A DNA stretch of 64,000 nucleotides from Adiantum capillus-veneris (lineage: Eukaryota; Streptophyta; Polypodiopsida; Polypodiales; Pteridaceae), in the NCBI GenBank assembly GCA_014529385.2, contig CM043956.1, positions 93,607,221-93,671,220 of the forward strand, written 5' to 3'. The translations under genes and the position numbers were made by a program. Under the pieces are notes generated by a model. The model was not told the DNA's origin, did not search any database, and saw nothing but the letters and a program-made list of their open reading frames with translations. Shown one piece after another: positions 1 to 12,052 of the stretch. The first letter of the stretch is position 1, and each line of letters starts with the position of its first letter.

Positions 1-169
1 AAGCATAAAGAGGTTATGGTAATATGAGCTTGATTCTAGAGAGAGAAATTGAGCTATATGTGTGTAGAGACAATACTTTTTTAGCTATGGAGTAGGGAGA
101 GATGGAAATGGTGAAGAAGATGACGTAAGCCATGAAAGTTGCAGGTTTGAGTGAGATATTGAGAGGAAT

Positions 170-200
<31 letters not shown>

Positions 201-1231
201 GAAGTAGGAAAGGAGGTGAGAGAAGACTATGGGTTACTTTGTGAGAAAAGTGGGCAGACTGGGTCGACACATATGATTCATCTCATCGATGGTAGCTCCA
301 AAAATTATGCAAAAAAATGAGGTGATTATTCAGCTTGTGGTGCTACATTTTGTCTGTTGTTCACTTCTTCAAATGCTGACCAGAGATAGATGTCAAAAAT
401 CTCAGCAAAAGCCTTTTTTATGCCTGCAAAAGTCTTTTAGTGGCCCCTTCCTTTGTTGAATTTGCACAATGCATCCAAGAGTGAGCCCCTCCTTTGTCAT
501 ATTATGATACAAAAAATCCAAATTATCTTTACACATTCATGGAGGAGGATTATTGGTGAAAAAAAAATAGATACATAGTGGGACTAGTGTATGGACTATT
601 CATGGATTTTAGCTCAATGAGCACATGGTGTTAGAATAATGAGTACATAATAAGAAAAATATGGAAGAATTATGGATATCGAGAAAGATATTGGAATCAT
701 GAGATATGATTCTTCTTCTTTTTTGGGTGAAAGAGGAAAAGTATGCAAGTAAATGAGAATTATATAATACAAGTGACTAAGGGAGTAGGAGCCGATTTTT
801 TGGTTTTCACAAGGGTGAGGATAAAAATGTGGAGGTGATTTGTATATGAGATTAGAGAATGTACACAATTGCAACAAAAATATACTTATGGTGCAAGAGG
901 ATAAAAGGGCATACATAGCCTATTACAACACACACTAAGTATAAATATTTAAATAAATTACCCAAGATAATTAAAAATCCCTATATTTATTCCTCATATA
1001 CAATGAGATATTTACACACAAATATGCCATAATATACTTTTTTATTTTATTTTGGCTGAACTAGCCTAGTGACTAGCTAATTGGTGGTTTCTAAGGACAT
1101 ATGGAAAAAGTCCCCTAACTCACACATGCCTATGTACAGTGAAAGGGTGAGGATAACCTCAGTGTCTGAGTGATTTGATAGGGTGAGGTAGCTCACTATG
1201 GAAATTTTGAATAGCAAAAAAATGGCTATCA
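1..1231 (-). repeat. 3' LTR of element I (partial, starts outside window)
   Basis: The end of the LTR is the family terminus GGCTATCA, with CA at 1230-1231, followed by a pyrimidine-rich block (1232-1250) that is the polypurine tract on the minus strand. The body matches, with divergence, the LTRs at 12473-15067, 17625-20212 and 27174-29552. A TG/GT microsatellite lies at 172-200, where the other copies have only a short run. Confidence 0.85.
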
Positions 1232-4200
1232 TTAGCCCTCCCTCAAGATGATGATACATTCATGTACCATTATAAAGCATCTTTTCCAAAGAGAGTGCTT
1301 CTGAGTCCTTGATAAGATTTTCATTGTTTGGCCCTTTGGCATTTTGGCTTGAGTTACATTCATGCTTCATGCAACAAAACCTACATGAGATAGTTTCCTT
1401 TTGAGAGATCTTTGGTAGATCCTTAGGTAGAAGGCGACTCAAATAAGGCTTTAGTCGATACCCATTTACCTTCTTGGAGTGCTCTTTACCATTCAAGTCC
1501 ATGAGCTGGTAGTAACTTGAATTGAAAGCCTTATTGACTATGTATGGTCCCTGTCATCTAGTTTCAAACTTGGCATCAAAACAATTGTCAAGTCGATTGT
1601 CATACCTTAGCACAATCTCTCCTTCTTTGATGCCTTTGTCCTTGAGTTTCTTGTCAAGCTTCTCCTTTGCTTGTGTAGCTTTCCTCTTGTAGCACTAATA
1701 TGTTGCTTCTCTTTTCCACTCAAGCTAAGCTAAGGTAATAAGTCAATCCATCCATGCTTCTTGATTATCTTGCGCTACTTTGCCATGAAGTCGCTTTGTT
1801 GGAATGTTGAGCTCGATTGGCTGTAAAGCCTCTTGAACATAGACCAAGTGAAATGGTGTGAACTCCGTGGCTTCCCTTTATGTGGTTCAATACGCCCACA
1901 AGGCACCATCCAAGAAGTTATTCCACAACTTTTTCTTGTTTTTCTCCATCTTTCTAATGATGCCTACAATGACACCATTAGCCTTCTCAACCAAACCATT
2001 TGACTAAGGGTAGTAGGGTGTGGTATGAGATGATGTAGAATGTGAAGCTCTTCACAAACTTCCGTGAGTAAACGCTTCCTGAACCCTAGACCATTATCAA
2101 AAATAATCTCCAAAGGTGTGCCAAATTTGCAGCAAATATTAGTGTAGATAAATCTGCTCACTTTTTTTTATATTTACCCTTGCCACACTTTGAGCCTCCA
2201 CCCACCTAGTCATGTAATCTATAGCCACTAGAATGTAGATTTTTGTTCTAGGTAGAGGACCCATAGTATCAATGCCCACTTTTCAAATGGTCCATTTGCA
2301 AGAACGATCTACCTTGGACCCTGGACCAATCTTTTATTTTTATTTACCTAACAGTTTTGACAGATTTTACACCAACGCTGGGCATCGACATGCAAGCTTG
2401 GCCAAACATACCCTGCAAGCAAAATCTTCTTCACAAATAACGCTTGAGCAAAATGATGACAACATGCTTCCTCATGCAAACCTTTTAGAATGGCTAAAAT
2501 TTTCTCAATAGTTGGTACTCTTTTGCACACTTGATCCTTCTCCCTTTGATAGAGGGATCCTTCTAGGAAGAGGCTGACACTTACCTTCTTCATGAGTCTC
2601 CTCTTTTGAGCTTTTGTGAAATCTTGTGGAAACTTGCCCTCCAAAATGTAGCCAATAATGGGAGCCAGTGACTCCAATCCTCCCTAGTATCTTGGTTGCT
2701 TGATAACAGTTGCCACCATGATGACCTGCACTTCTTTCTCAACACATGTAACTGCTTGTTGTGTAAGTGAATTGGCATCTTCATTTTGTTTCCTAGGAAT
2801 GATATAGTTTCACTTCTTCAAACTAATTAAAAAACCTACAAATGGCATGAACTTTTGTCCTTAGGCTTTTATTTTTGCATGCCCAAATGTCTAAACTCTG
2901 CTTCACAATGAAAAGTGCATCCCCTTTTACCATGAGACGTTGTATACCTTGGCCAATGCACATCTTTAAACCATGAAGTAGTGTGTCGTATTCTGCTTCA
3001 TTGTTGCTAGTTGAACCTGGTAGATTGACCTTATCTTTCATGAACACTTCTCCACTTGGGTTGAGCAACACTAGCCTTCCCCCTGGTTTTCATGTGGCTT
3101 GTCCAAAATCTCCATCAAAGAACAAGATAAAAGAATTAGGAATACTTTTAGGTGGTGGAAATGGTAGGGTCTTTACTTTAGGCACCTTAATATCCTTTTC
3201 ATGCACCCTATAAGTGAGTATCCCTGCCAATTGTGCATGCACACTATCTTCTACCTTGAAAGAGTATTGGAACTCTTGCAACTCCATAATCCAATTTGAG
3301 ATTCTAGTACTAAGATTCATTTGAGATGACACACAAGGCAACAAGTTTTCTACAGTGAGAATTACAAAAGGTTTTGGTAGCAAGTAGGATCTAAACTTCC
3401 TCACTACAAACATGTGAGAAAGCATCATGAGTTCGGCCTCCGTGTAGCCTCTCTCCAAAGCATTCATGACCCTACTAGTAAAGTAGATGGGCCGCATCCT
3501 GGTACTGTGAGGATCTTGTTGTAATAAAACTGCCCAAGACTAGCGCTAACAAAGAATGTGTACTCCCAACAAGGAGGCATGAGTGTTGGTATCTCTGACA
3601 AAATGACTTTAATGTTACAAAAGTACTCTTCAAGATCATCACACCATGCAAATTCAATTTGTTGTGTCAATTTTTGCAAGGGGTGAAGTAACTCTAAGGC
3701 TAATTGAATAAAGCATGACATATACTTCACCTTTTGAATGAATGAGATGACCTCCTTAAGACTCTTGGGTGATGGTAACTCAATAAAAGCCTTTGACTTT
3801 GAAGGATCCACCTCGATACCCTTATATGAAACCTTGTGACCGAGTAAGATCACTTCATCCTCACCTATGTGACATTTGTTGGGATTGAGCTGACCTCCCA
3901 TGTCGTAAAGTTTTTTTTAACCTTCTTCTACCTTTTGTAGATGCAATGATTTTGAGCTATAAATGCAGAAATCATCAATGAAAACCCTAATTGACTTTCC
4001 AAAGAATGCTTGAAATACAATGTCCATGAAACATTGGAAAGTTGCAGGAGCATTTGTCAGGCCAAATGGCATGACTCTAAAATCATTACAACCCCAAGGA
4101 GTGATGAAGGTTGTTTTCAATTGATCCTCTAATGCAATCCCTATTTGAAAGTAATCTGAGTACAGCCATCACACACAGTGTACTTCTCATGACCAGCTAC

Positions 4201-4637
4201 CTCATTTAGTATCTCATCCTGAAATGGGAGGAGAAAGTGATCTCTTTTTGTTGCCTCATTCAGTGGATGGTAATCCACACACAGCCTTCGCTGGTCGTTC
4301 TTCTTAGAAGTGACAACATCAGGAAAGACCCACTCTAAATTCTCCACTGGATAAATGAAACCTGTTGCTAGAAGCTTTCTTACCTCCTTGAATAGAGCCT
4401 TCTCCTTGATAACTCCTAGCCTTCGTAGCTTCTGCACTTTAGGTGTGGCCTCAGGCTTTAACTCAATATTGTGCTGAACAGCATCTACTCCATGCATGTC
4501 GGTGTAGTATTTAGTAGAACTCCTAGGAAACTTCCTTAGCACACATTTGAACTCCTCTCTTTCTTCCTTTGTAAGTGTTGCTGATAGCATATATCATTCC
4601 TTCATCTTGCACACCTTGGTTCTCATGAGGACCTACA
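1232..4637 (-). pseudogene. Decayed gypsy pol (RT, RNase H, integrase fragments)
   Basis: Reading the minus strand from right to left gives RT fragments (4590-4141 and 4120-3917, with a FIDDFCIYS active-site block), RNase H (3901-3464, 3497-3090), a second archaeal-type RNase H (3071-2823), the integrase zinc region (2677-2348), part of the integrase core with DNG (2161-1964), and the C-terminal tail (1502-1260). Frames change and stop codons interrupt between nearly all blocks. A short deletion near 3500-3530, relative to element III at 22495-22550, removes part of the RNase H start. The tail is almost identical to the C-terminus of the element III polyprotein. It is clearly non-functional. 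Confidence 0.9.
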
Positions 4638-4936
4638 CCAGCAGCTGCAAAAAATATAGAAAACCCTCTCCAGTCGATGAATGTGAAAGCCACATGCAAT
4701 CCACAAAGATACATATATTTACACAAATGTGCACTCTATCACGATCCTGGAATGCTTACTTCGGAGGCTTGAAAGATTAAAATGCAGAATCTTGTAGATT
4801 TACAGGCATGTGCATACAAGTTATGTTCATAAGCCTCATGTGCCCATGCCAGTATGCAGTCTGTGTGCCCATGCCAGCATGCAAATATTTGGATCGCATA
4901 CATAAATAAACTCTACGAACGGACACCACCACTTAC

Positions 4937-5216
4937 TTTAGAGATAAGATCCTTTGCTAGAGGTGATATCAATGGTTGGGGAGGGAACTTGAGATCTACC
5001 TTGACAATTCTGGTCACTCCAAAAAGCTCAATTATAAGCAAAAAGCACTAACATTGCTGTAGTCGTAAAGCCTATAAGACAAATCTCCTCACAAGTACCT
5101 TTGATACGTATCAGAGTTCCGAGGTGCCTCAAATGGAGCAGTTTCATACAAGAACTCATAACAAAGCACCCCCAAGCTCCAGATATCCACACCAACATCA
5201 TATTATTGTCGTTCAA
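4937..5216 (-). pseudogene. Aurora-like serine/threonine kinase relic, two exons with intron
   Basis: On the minus strand, exon 5216-5099 encodes kinase subdomain IX as [15 protein letters not shown] followed by an APFEA segment. Exon 5009-4937 continues with RIVKVDLKFP and AKDLISK. The split between them has a GT donor (5098), an AG acceptor (5010-5011) and a conserved phase; another GTAAG donor follows at 4936. These words are characteristic of Aurora mitotic kinases. In-frame evidence of decay is a TAA just before the conserved Asp-Val block, where a Glu codon would be expected. The upstream catalytic exons and the C-terminal exon are not recognisable nearby. The truncated gypsy element I lies on the downstream side. 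It could be a fragment of a larger broken gene or a captured piece; there is no sign of retro-processing because the intron remains. Confidence 0.75.
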
Positions 5217-5270
5217 CTATCATTAGTCTCCCATGGCAATGACAATGATCAGTTTCTATGGTTGCCATGC

Positions 5271-5438
5271 GTGTTCTGGCACAAGGCTTACCAAAAAAAC
5301 AATTGCAGCACAAGGGCGTATATTTAAAAGCACAATTATCAAAGCTATTGACAGGTGTTCTGGCACAAGGCTTACCAAAAAAACAATTGTAGCACAAGGG
5401 AATATATTTAAAAGCACAATTCTCAAAGCTATTGACAG
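5271..5438. repeat. 84-bp tandem duplication, two copies
   Basis: Two head-to-tail 84-base units (5271-5354 and 5355-5438) start with GTGTTCTGGCACAAGGC and differ at only a few positions. They lie just upstream, in the minus sense, of the kinase exon, in what would have been an intron. Confidence 0.9.
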
Positions 5439-5439
5439 G

Positions 5440-6695
5440 TTTTCCTTCCTAAGACAAAACACCTTAGTAACACATTACTACAGATGCCATCCTCAAAAAT
5501 AAAAAAAGTGTGAATGTAATCTCAGTTATGGTTTGACATGATCCAAGATGGTGGGTTAGCAAATTCTTGCATGCAATGATTGAATACTGGTCCCGTATGA
5601 TTTTGAAAGGACAAGCAAGCATACCATCAAGTACCATGTAAATTGTGGAGCTCCGTTAAATAAATGTCAACAATCTTTTGAGCCAAGTTTCTCTCTCTGC
5701 TCACCATCTCATTTGTAAATCAAGCAATCATGATACTTCAGAATGACAGTAACTTAATGTTGTGTGGGTGTCCTAGTGATTACATAGCTTTGCCACGTTG
5801 CAATTACTAAAGCAAAATTTATGCAATCCAAGTAGGCAGCTCGTGCATAAGACCTTCAAAGACCACTATTCTCAATTGGATGACAAGACAAAAGTTTCAA
5901 AAACACTACAGGAGTAAAATTGCAATGGTTAGAGGGAATGTGTCAATGAATGGCCAAAGGATGAGGATGATTAAAAGTGGAAAATGCAGTTATACGTGCA
6001 CCCTATACCAAGACAAATTCAGCACTGATATGTTTTGCAGCATTACAGAAAATACAATGACTAACAGTTCATGCAGAATCATTATTCAAAAACTTCCCCA
6101 AACTAGCCATCCAATTTGGAAATGCCCTCCCAATTAGATGTGCATCACTCTTCACTTTGCATTAATAAGATCATGGAATGCCTATTTAGGAATTTTGGGA
6201 AAAATGCGTAATTATGGGACATATTTGACCCTAGATCCCCTTGAAGTGCTTGCCATGTCAAACCAAAATATAACTTCTAATCATGAAGTATGCTAAGGGG
6301 TCAAGATTACATTCTACAATAGAAGAAGACCCATAAGGTGACAAAATTTGCGATGCACATGATATGTACATTGTGGATGATAGACCAACCAAACCTGAAG
6401 CTACTTCATGCAGCAACAAATGACTTTATCAAGTAGCACACTACATGAATTTTCTTTGGGATAATGGCGGTGTTTTAAAGTCTAATGAAGAAAGAAAGGG
6501 GAAGAGAAAATCTGGGGGCTTCTTGAAAGGAAGTGATATGCTGGTATCCTTCTTAGAGTACTTACTAGGCGGGCTTGTTAGTCTAATTAGAACCTTTTTG
6601 TAAACAAAGAGATCAAACTTATGAAACTCAAACTTGGAGCTTGTGTGGAAATGTTACAAAATGAATAAGAGTTAAAAGTCAAGTGTTTGCTTCAT
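5440..6695. other. Non-coding stretch, nothing recognised
   Basis: Both strands were read for further kinase exons (HRD, DFG and APE blocks) and none was found. Short open frames here have no recognisable motif. Confidence 0.4.
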
Positions 6696-6985
6696 ACAAA
6701 TTTGGAAGGTGGTTTTGATATTGAAGCTCACAAGCACACCTACAATATCTAAGAGAAACTCCAAATTGATAGAGTTTGCTGCTCTCCTCATGTTGAGCTT
6801 GAGTTCTAGAAGCAAGCAAGCTAGTCCATTGCCACAACGTACAAATTTGGAAGGTGGTTCTGATATTGAATCTCACAAGCATACCTAAAATATAAGAGAA
6901 ACTCAAACTTGATAGAGTTTGATACTCTCCTCATGCTAAGATGGAGCTCTAGAAGCAAGCTAGCTAGTCCATTTCAATAACGTAC
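6696..6985. repeat. 145-bp tandem duplication, two copies
   Basis: The segment beginning ACAAATTTGGAAGGTGGT at 6696 recurs at 6841 with the same order of internal words (CTCACAAGCA, GATAGAGTTTG, CTCTAGAAGCAAGC). The copies differ by several substitutions and small indels, so the duplication is not recent. Downstream, 6986-8007 shows nothing recognisable. Confidence 0.85.
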
Positions 6986-8007
6986 AACCTACAAGAAGAA
7001 GGCTATTACCACATGACAAGTGCTTTGACACAGACGGGGACCTTCACTAAAGGAAATATTGAGAAAAGTTTGTAAACCTTGAGCAAGGCTATCCCAAACT
7101 CAAGCTTGACCACCCAAGCTCTCTAGTTTCTCTAGAGTTGCAAGGACATGCTCTAGTTGTAGAAGCAAGTAGCCAATTGCAATGGTTTAAAGGTTACTAG
7201 AAAAACACTGGCACCAGATAATCACTATGTCCACACAAAAGGATCGGCTTGACTTGAAAGGGAGACTTGAGAAACAATGTAGCCTTGGTCTTGCTTCAAA
7301 TAGGATAGCTAAAAATGAACATTGAGCACCCAATCTCTCGTCTTGTAGAGTGCCACGTGCATGTTTGGTCACAAGGACTCTAGAAAAAGAAAGCCAAAGG
7401 GAATTGCAAGGGTTTAAGCATGCCGCAAATACATTACAAGAGTATGAGACTATGTATTTGGAGCAAGACATTACAAGATTATTTGAGACTATTTATTTGG
7501 AGCAAGACATTTAAGTAATTGAGTATTACTTAAGCTAGGCTTCCTCGAACTTAAGAGCGAGCTTGAGAGCTGACTCTAGAAAGAACTCCATGAGGGCACC
7601 AAAAAGAAACCCAAAAACAATTGTTACATTAGATAAATCCAAAACTTCACGCCGCCATGAGGCCACAAGCAAAATTTGAATTTTGAATTTGACAGAAAAA
7701 TTCAAAACTGATGGCATGTCACCGTCAACTGTACCGTGTAGACAGGAGGAGGAATCTGCAGCGAGGAACGGGCCCTGATGACCTTGCTTTGGTCCTATGA
7801 CCCTGTTGTTATGGCATGACTATTACACACAGAGGTTTGGAGAAAGATCATTTTTTAATAGGAAGCGAGCTTTCTCAGGTTCCATGGCTTGAGGGAGACT
7901 AAGGGTGGATTGGTGGAGAAGGCGCAGGTGTCCTGACGGAGGTAAGTTAAAAGTCGATTTTGACTCATTGTCTGTTCAAATGTCTGTAGACTCGACATAT
8001 TCTTAGA

Positions 8008-8361
8008 TTTTGTTGGTGCAGTAGTATCTCGAAGACCAGCTCGACACCTTGAGTCAGCATTTGATCCAAGGAGATTTCTGAAGCTCGCAACCTAGCTAGG
8101 TATGAATCGGACTGCAGGAGGCCGAATCTCAATACTGCTAATGTCCATGGGTTTGCAAGCTCGAGAGATTTCTGAACCTCGGGCTTTTGTTGGTGCAATA
8201 GTATCTCAAAGACGACCTCAACACCTTGAGTTAGCATTTGCTCTAGAGATATTTTTGAAGCTCGCAACGTAGCTAGGTATGAACGTGGTTGCAGGCCGAT
8301 ATCTCCATATTGCTGATATCTGTGGGTTTGCAGGCTCAAGAGATTTCTGAAGCTCGTAATA
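8008..8361. repeat. 177-bp tandem duplication carrying an open frame
   Basis: The segment starting TTTTGTTGGTGCA at 8008 recurs at 8185, a period of 177 bases (59 codons). Because the period is a multiple of three, a 124-residue frame on the minus strand (8339-7965) stays open and contains the block SLxQMLTQGVExVFEILLHQQ twice. No known domain is seen and no gene context supports it. I treat it as a repeat, with the frame as a by-product. Confidence 0.8.
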
Positions 8362-9139
8362 ACCTAGGAAGGTATTGTAGATGTCTATAGGATTTTCACA
8401 CTCAAGAGATTCCTATAGCTTGCAACATGAACCGGACTGCAGCATACCTTGAACACAATCTTGCAAAGTAGCAGTATGCTAGGTTTGCATTTCCTATTTG
8501 CTAGTGCATCTCTCACCCTCAACCACACAATTTGATTTTGCCAACACGCTGTCGTCTTCTTCCTTGGAAGCTTGGTGGGATCTCTTTATCACTGCCAAGT
8601 CTATGAGTATGGCAACCACACACTCTATTTTTGTCTTTCCTAAATGGGTTTGGGATCTAGCTTGGGAGTGGCTAATTGAATCTCTACATACAAAGACAAG
8701 CTTCGGTGTTATGAGGGTCTAGCCCTTTGAAGTTTGGATAAGGCTAGCACTTATAGACGCTACTAATCAGCTATGCCTTGTAGGGTGGAAGGCATTTGTA
8801 TTCTTGAATGAAGGATAGAGTAGGAGTTGTATGGTAGCTACAACTGAGCATGTTGCATGTAACTGCAAGCTCATCAAAGGTTGCGAGCTGAGTGCTTTTG
8901 GTTGTCAATAGGCAACAATGAGGTGTATAAGCGACATTAATTAGGGTAGAATTAGTATATTTTCTATACAATAAAGAAACCAAATTTCATGAGTATTTGA
9001 AGTAAGTCACTCTAAATGTCTAAATCATACTCTAGTTGGGGAGCCTATTAGTGGAGAGAACCTATTAATGGGGAGCATACTCTAGTTGGGGAGTCTATTC
9101 ATGGGGAGATCACCATGGGAGTTACACCTAATTTTGAGC
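8362..9139. other. Non-coding stretch, nothing recognised
   Basis: Short unrelated frames only (for example 8498-8722 plus). No motif, splice pattern or element end is recognised. Confidence 0.4.
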
Positions 9140-9440
9140 CTCCAAGGTGGGGAAAATCGTTAGCTCCGACTATACTAGCCAAGAGACCACCTATAAGAAT
9201 AGAGGCTCGAACTTAAGTTCGAGCCTCTAACTATACTAGCCAAGAGACCACCTATAAGAGTAGAGGCTCGAATATAAGTTCGAGCCTCAAACTATACCAA
9301 CCAAGAGACCACCTATAAGAATAGAGGCTCGAACTTAAGTTCGAGCCTCCAAATAAACTAGGCAAGGAACCACTTGTAAGGATAGTGGGCAAGAAACCGT
9401 TTGCAAGGATGGAGGCTCAAATTTAAGTTCGAGCCTCTGG
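9140..9440. repeat. 61-bp minisatellite with palindromic core
   Basis: Units of exactly 61 bases are seen at 9202, 9263 and 9324 (position of the core), with a diverged fourth core at 9412-9437. Each unit contains GAGACCACCTATAAG followed by GAGGCTCGAA and its reverse complement TTCGAGCCTC. At 9200-9229 the core is a perfect 30-base palindrome centred on CTTAAG. The copy at 9324-9349 keeps 26 paired bases and the one at 9263 has two mismatched pairs. Confidence 0.9.
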
Positions 9441-9900
9441 CAGACAAGAGAACCACCTGTAAGGACCTTTTCCAAGAAACTATTTTTAAGGATGGAGGCT
9501 TGAACCCTCTAGCCACACGATGCAAACGATCCTTTATAAGGATACTAGGAAAGAGACAACCTATAAGGATGCTTGGGGGATTGACTTGAAGTTTAAGCCT
9601 TTGGCCACACTAGGCAAGTAACTTACGGATGGGGGATGAATTAAGCCACACTAGGTGAGAAGTCACTTATAAGGATTGATCCTCCAACTTAAGTTCAAAC
9701 CTCTGTCCTCATAGGTGGAGGCAAGGAGGCTCAAACTCTTATAGTGTAATCTCCAAGTGATGTAAGGTGGGTGAAGGCTCAAACTTCCAACCACACTAGA
9801 TAAGAAACCATCATAATGCTTGAGATTGATTTCAAGCCTCCAACCACCCTACATGGGCAATACCATGAGTGTTTGGGACTCCACTCCTTTGATGCTATAA
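9441..9900. repeat. Degenerate continuation of the 61-bp minisatellite
   Basis: Words of the minisatellite (AAGGAT, CCACACTAGG, AACTTAAGTTC, GAGGCTCAAAC) recur with irregular spacing to about 9900. This indicates an older array that has diverged and lost its periodicity. Confidence 0.6.
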
Positions 9901-10324
9901 TTCCTAGGTAGCACAACATGAGACTCTTCCTATCTGGGAATATTTTAGCCTCCAAGTGGAGTAGATGGGGTCTCTAACTTTCATTTAAGGTGTTTTAAAG
10001 GTAAGGGTTTTATCCTTAGTATGGGTGACACTCCAAAATTAATCTCTACTTTCTATGAATTGTTAGTTAGGTCATAATGCTTTCCATTGCCATAGAGTTT
10101 CGAGTCTATCACTATAGCTAGAATAACATAGCCTCAACCAAAAAACAACCAACACTTAGAAATACTTATCAAGGGTATTTGTAAGTTCATAATCATCATT
10201 TGGAGGAGACTCAAACTTCTATAGCCAAAATATAAGGCGTCATCTTAGATATGTCATAAATGACATAAGAAACTTCCATTTTACACATTTTCTTTAGCAT
10301 AATAACCTATTCTCTTAGTTTTTT

Positions 10325-10705
10325 AATCTTTCCACAGATGCTTATTATTTAAAAAATGGAATTTTGACCATCAAAACCACAAAGTAAATCCTATATTTAC
10401 AAGTTTGAGCAATTTAAAGAAATTAAGAAGAAATAATATGTATCAAATTTGTAATCTTTCCACCACCGTTCATCGTTTAAAACATGAAAATTTAGATTAC
10501 CAAATCCAAAGAATATATCCTATATTTACAAATTGCAAAAATCGAAAGAAATCAAGAGTGAACAATTAGTATCAAATTTTTAATATTCTCACCAATGCTT
10601 ACTGTTTAGAACATGAAATTTAGTTTGCCAAAACCACAAAGTACATCCTACATTAATAAGTCATAACATTTCAAAAAAGCAAGAATAAACAATATGTATC
10701 AAAAC
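10325..10705. repeat. About 128-bp tandem repeat, three diverged copies
   Basis: The pattern AATCTTTCCACxxxxGxTxATxxTTTAxAA, then AAACCACAAAGTA, CCTATATTTACAA and ATATGTATCAAA starts at about 10325, 10453 and 10582. The array is AT-rich and has no open frame. The preceding 9900-10324 holds nothing recognisable. Confidence 0.75.
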
Positions 10706-10942
10706 AGAAAATCCTCCTCATTTAATGATAACTGACAACAATATTGACACTTGAATATGTGCTAAATTTTTTGAATGCTTGTTTCAATATCATAGTGGTT
10801 GTCTCTATATAGTCCACTTGTTTGCTCTTCCAGGTGGTATCAAAGAAGCCAATGTGAACAACTTAATTCATGGTTCTCAATTTCAATAAGACTCACGAAT
10901 TCCCTTGAAAAATATTCAATTTCCAATCTCATTTCAAAAAAT

Positions 10943-11370
10943 GAGACTTAAATAATTCCCATTTTTCCTAAATTGGTCTTATGGGACAATTAGACAAGAT
11001 GTCCCGTGCACATTGGCTCTGTGTGCCATTCGAATAATAGATAAAACGCTCTCAAAAGATGTCATTCAATGCCTAGAAAAGAGGACGCACAAGTGTCCTC
11101 TTTTGATACCAAACTAGAGTTAACCTGCTCTCTTTACACATCGTCTCCTTTTTGAGGAGACTTAAATAATTCCCATTTTTCCTAAATTGGTCTTATGGGA
11201 CAATTAGACAAGATGTCCCGTGCACATTGGCTCTGTGTGCCATTCGAATAATAGATAAAACGCTCTCAAAAGATGTCATTCGATGCCTAGAAAAGAGGAC
11301 GCAGAAGTGTCCTCTTTTGATACCAAACTAGAGTTAACTTGCTCTCTTTACACATCGTCTCCTTTCTGAG
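10943..11370. repeat. 214-bp tandem duplication, nearly identical copies
   Basis: GAGACTTAAATAATTCCC at 10943 recurs at 11157, and the two 214-base units differ at only a few bases, so the duplication is recent. Each unit contains an inverted repeat: AAAAGAGGAC and GTCCTCTTTT separated by eight bases (10-bp stem). The unit junction also contains GTCTCCT and AGGAGAC as a short stem. Confidence 0.92.
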
Positions 11371-11898
11371 GAGGGTAGTGTGTTAGTCTTGGAAGAGGGG
11401 GAATATAGAGAGGCCCCAACTTCCCAATCCTCATAACCACCAAGCAAGGTGTAGATGCAAAAATCAACGGGCCACTTGGAAGGCAATGAAGTAAAGAAAC
11501 AAGCCACAGTCCTATTTGTCTCTTCCTTAAAGGCTAGGGTTCCAAAAATTTCAACTCTGGTGGGGCAAGGACGAGTAGATGGATGGAGTCACAAAAAAAT
11601 AGGGGGCGAGCTGGATGCAAAGGCTTTCCATGTGTATACTTGTGGAGGCACACCTCTATCTAGATTGATAAACAAACCACTTGAGAAAACCTCCTTGCTG
11701 CTTCTACAACCGCCATCCTGCTTTTGCCGTTTCTCATGTGCGATCTTCCAAAATAAATTGGCTAAGGAGCCTACGCGCTTGGAGGACGTGGCACGAAAGC
11801 AAGCAAAGCTCTTGGAGGCAGAGGCTCAATGCCTGATAGCCAACATAAAGCCTTGGAGACAAGAGCACCTCAACCTAAGGCACATTTCTGAGCTAGCT
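11371..11898 (+). other. Orphan open stretch of uncertain meaning
   Basis: An open frame runs from 11455 into the TA microsatellite and includes a charged segment (about residues 104-125, rich in Lys, Glu and Ala). No family is recognised, and the apparent C-terminus is a simple-repeat artefact. It may be a fragment of an unrecognised element. Confidence 0.3.

Positions 11899-12052
<154 letters not shown>

Larger units (their letters stand above)
1..4637 (-). mobile_element. Element I: truncated Ty3/gypsy retrotransposon (LTR plus partial pol)
   Basis: The left 1231 bases are the end of an LTR and the rest is the 3' two-thirds of a gypsy pol region on the minus strand. The whole stretch aligns by eye with element III from about 18.9 to 23.63 kb. 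Homology stops at about 4637, within the spacer upstream of RT, so gag, protease, leader and 5' LTR are missing. The left end runs out of the window. The right break abuts a kinase gene relic without a recognisable LTR, so this is a 5'-truncated copy. Its LTR is closer to the LTR of element II than to those of element III. Confidence 0.9.

Noticed and set aside
5560-5725. A possible additional exon on the minus strand upstream of the kinase fragment
   Set aside because: An open stretch exists, but it does not match any kinase subdomain and contains a stop.
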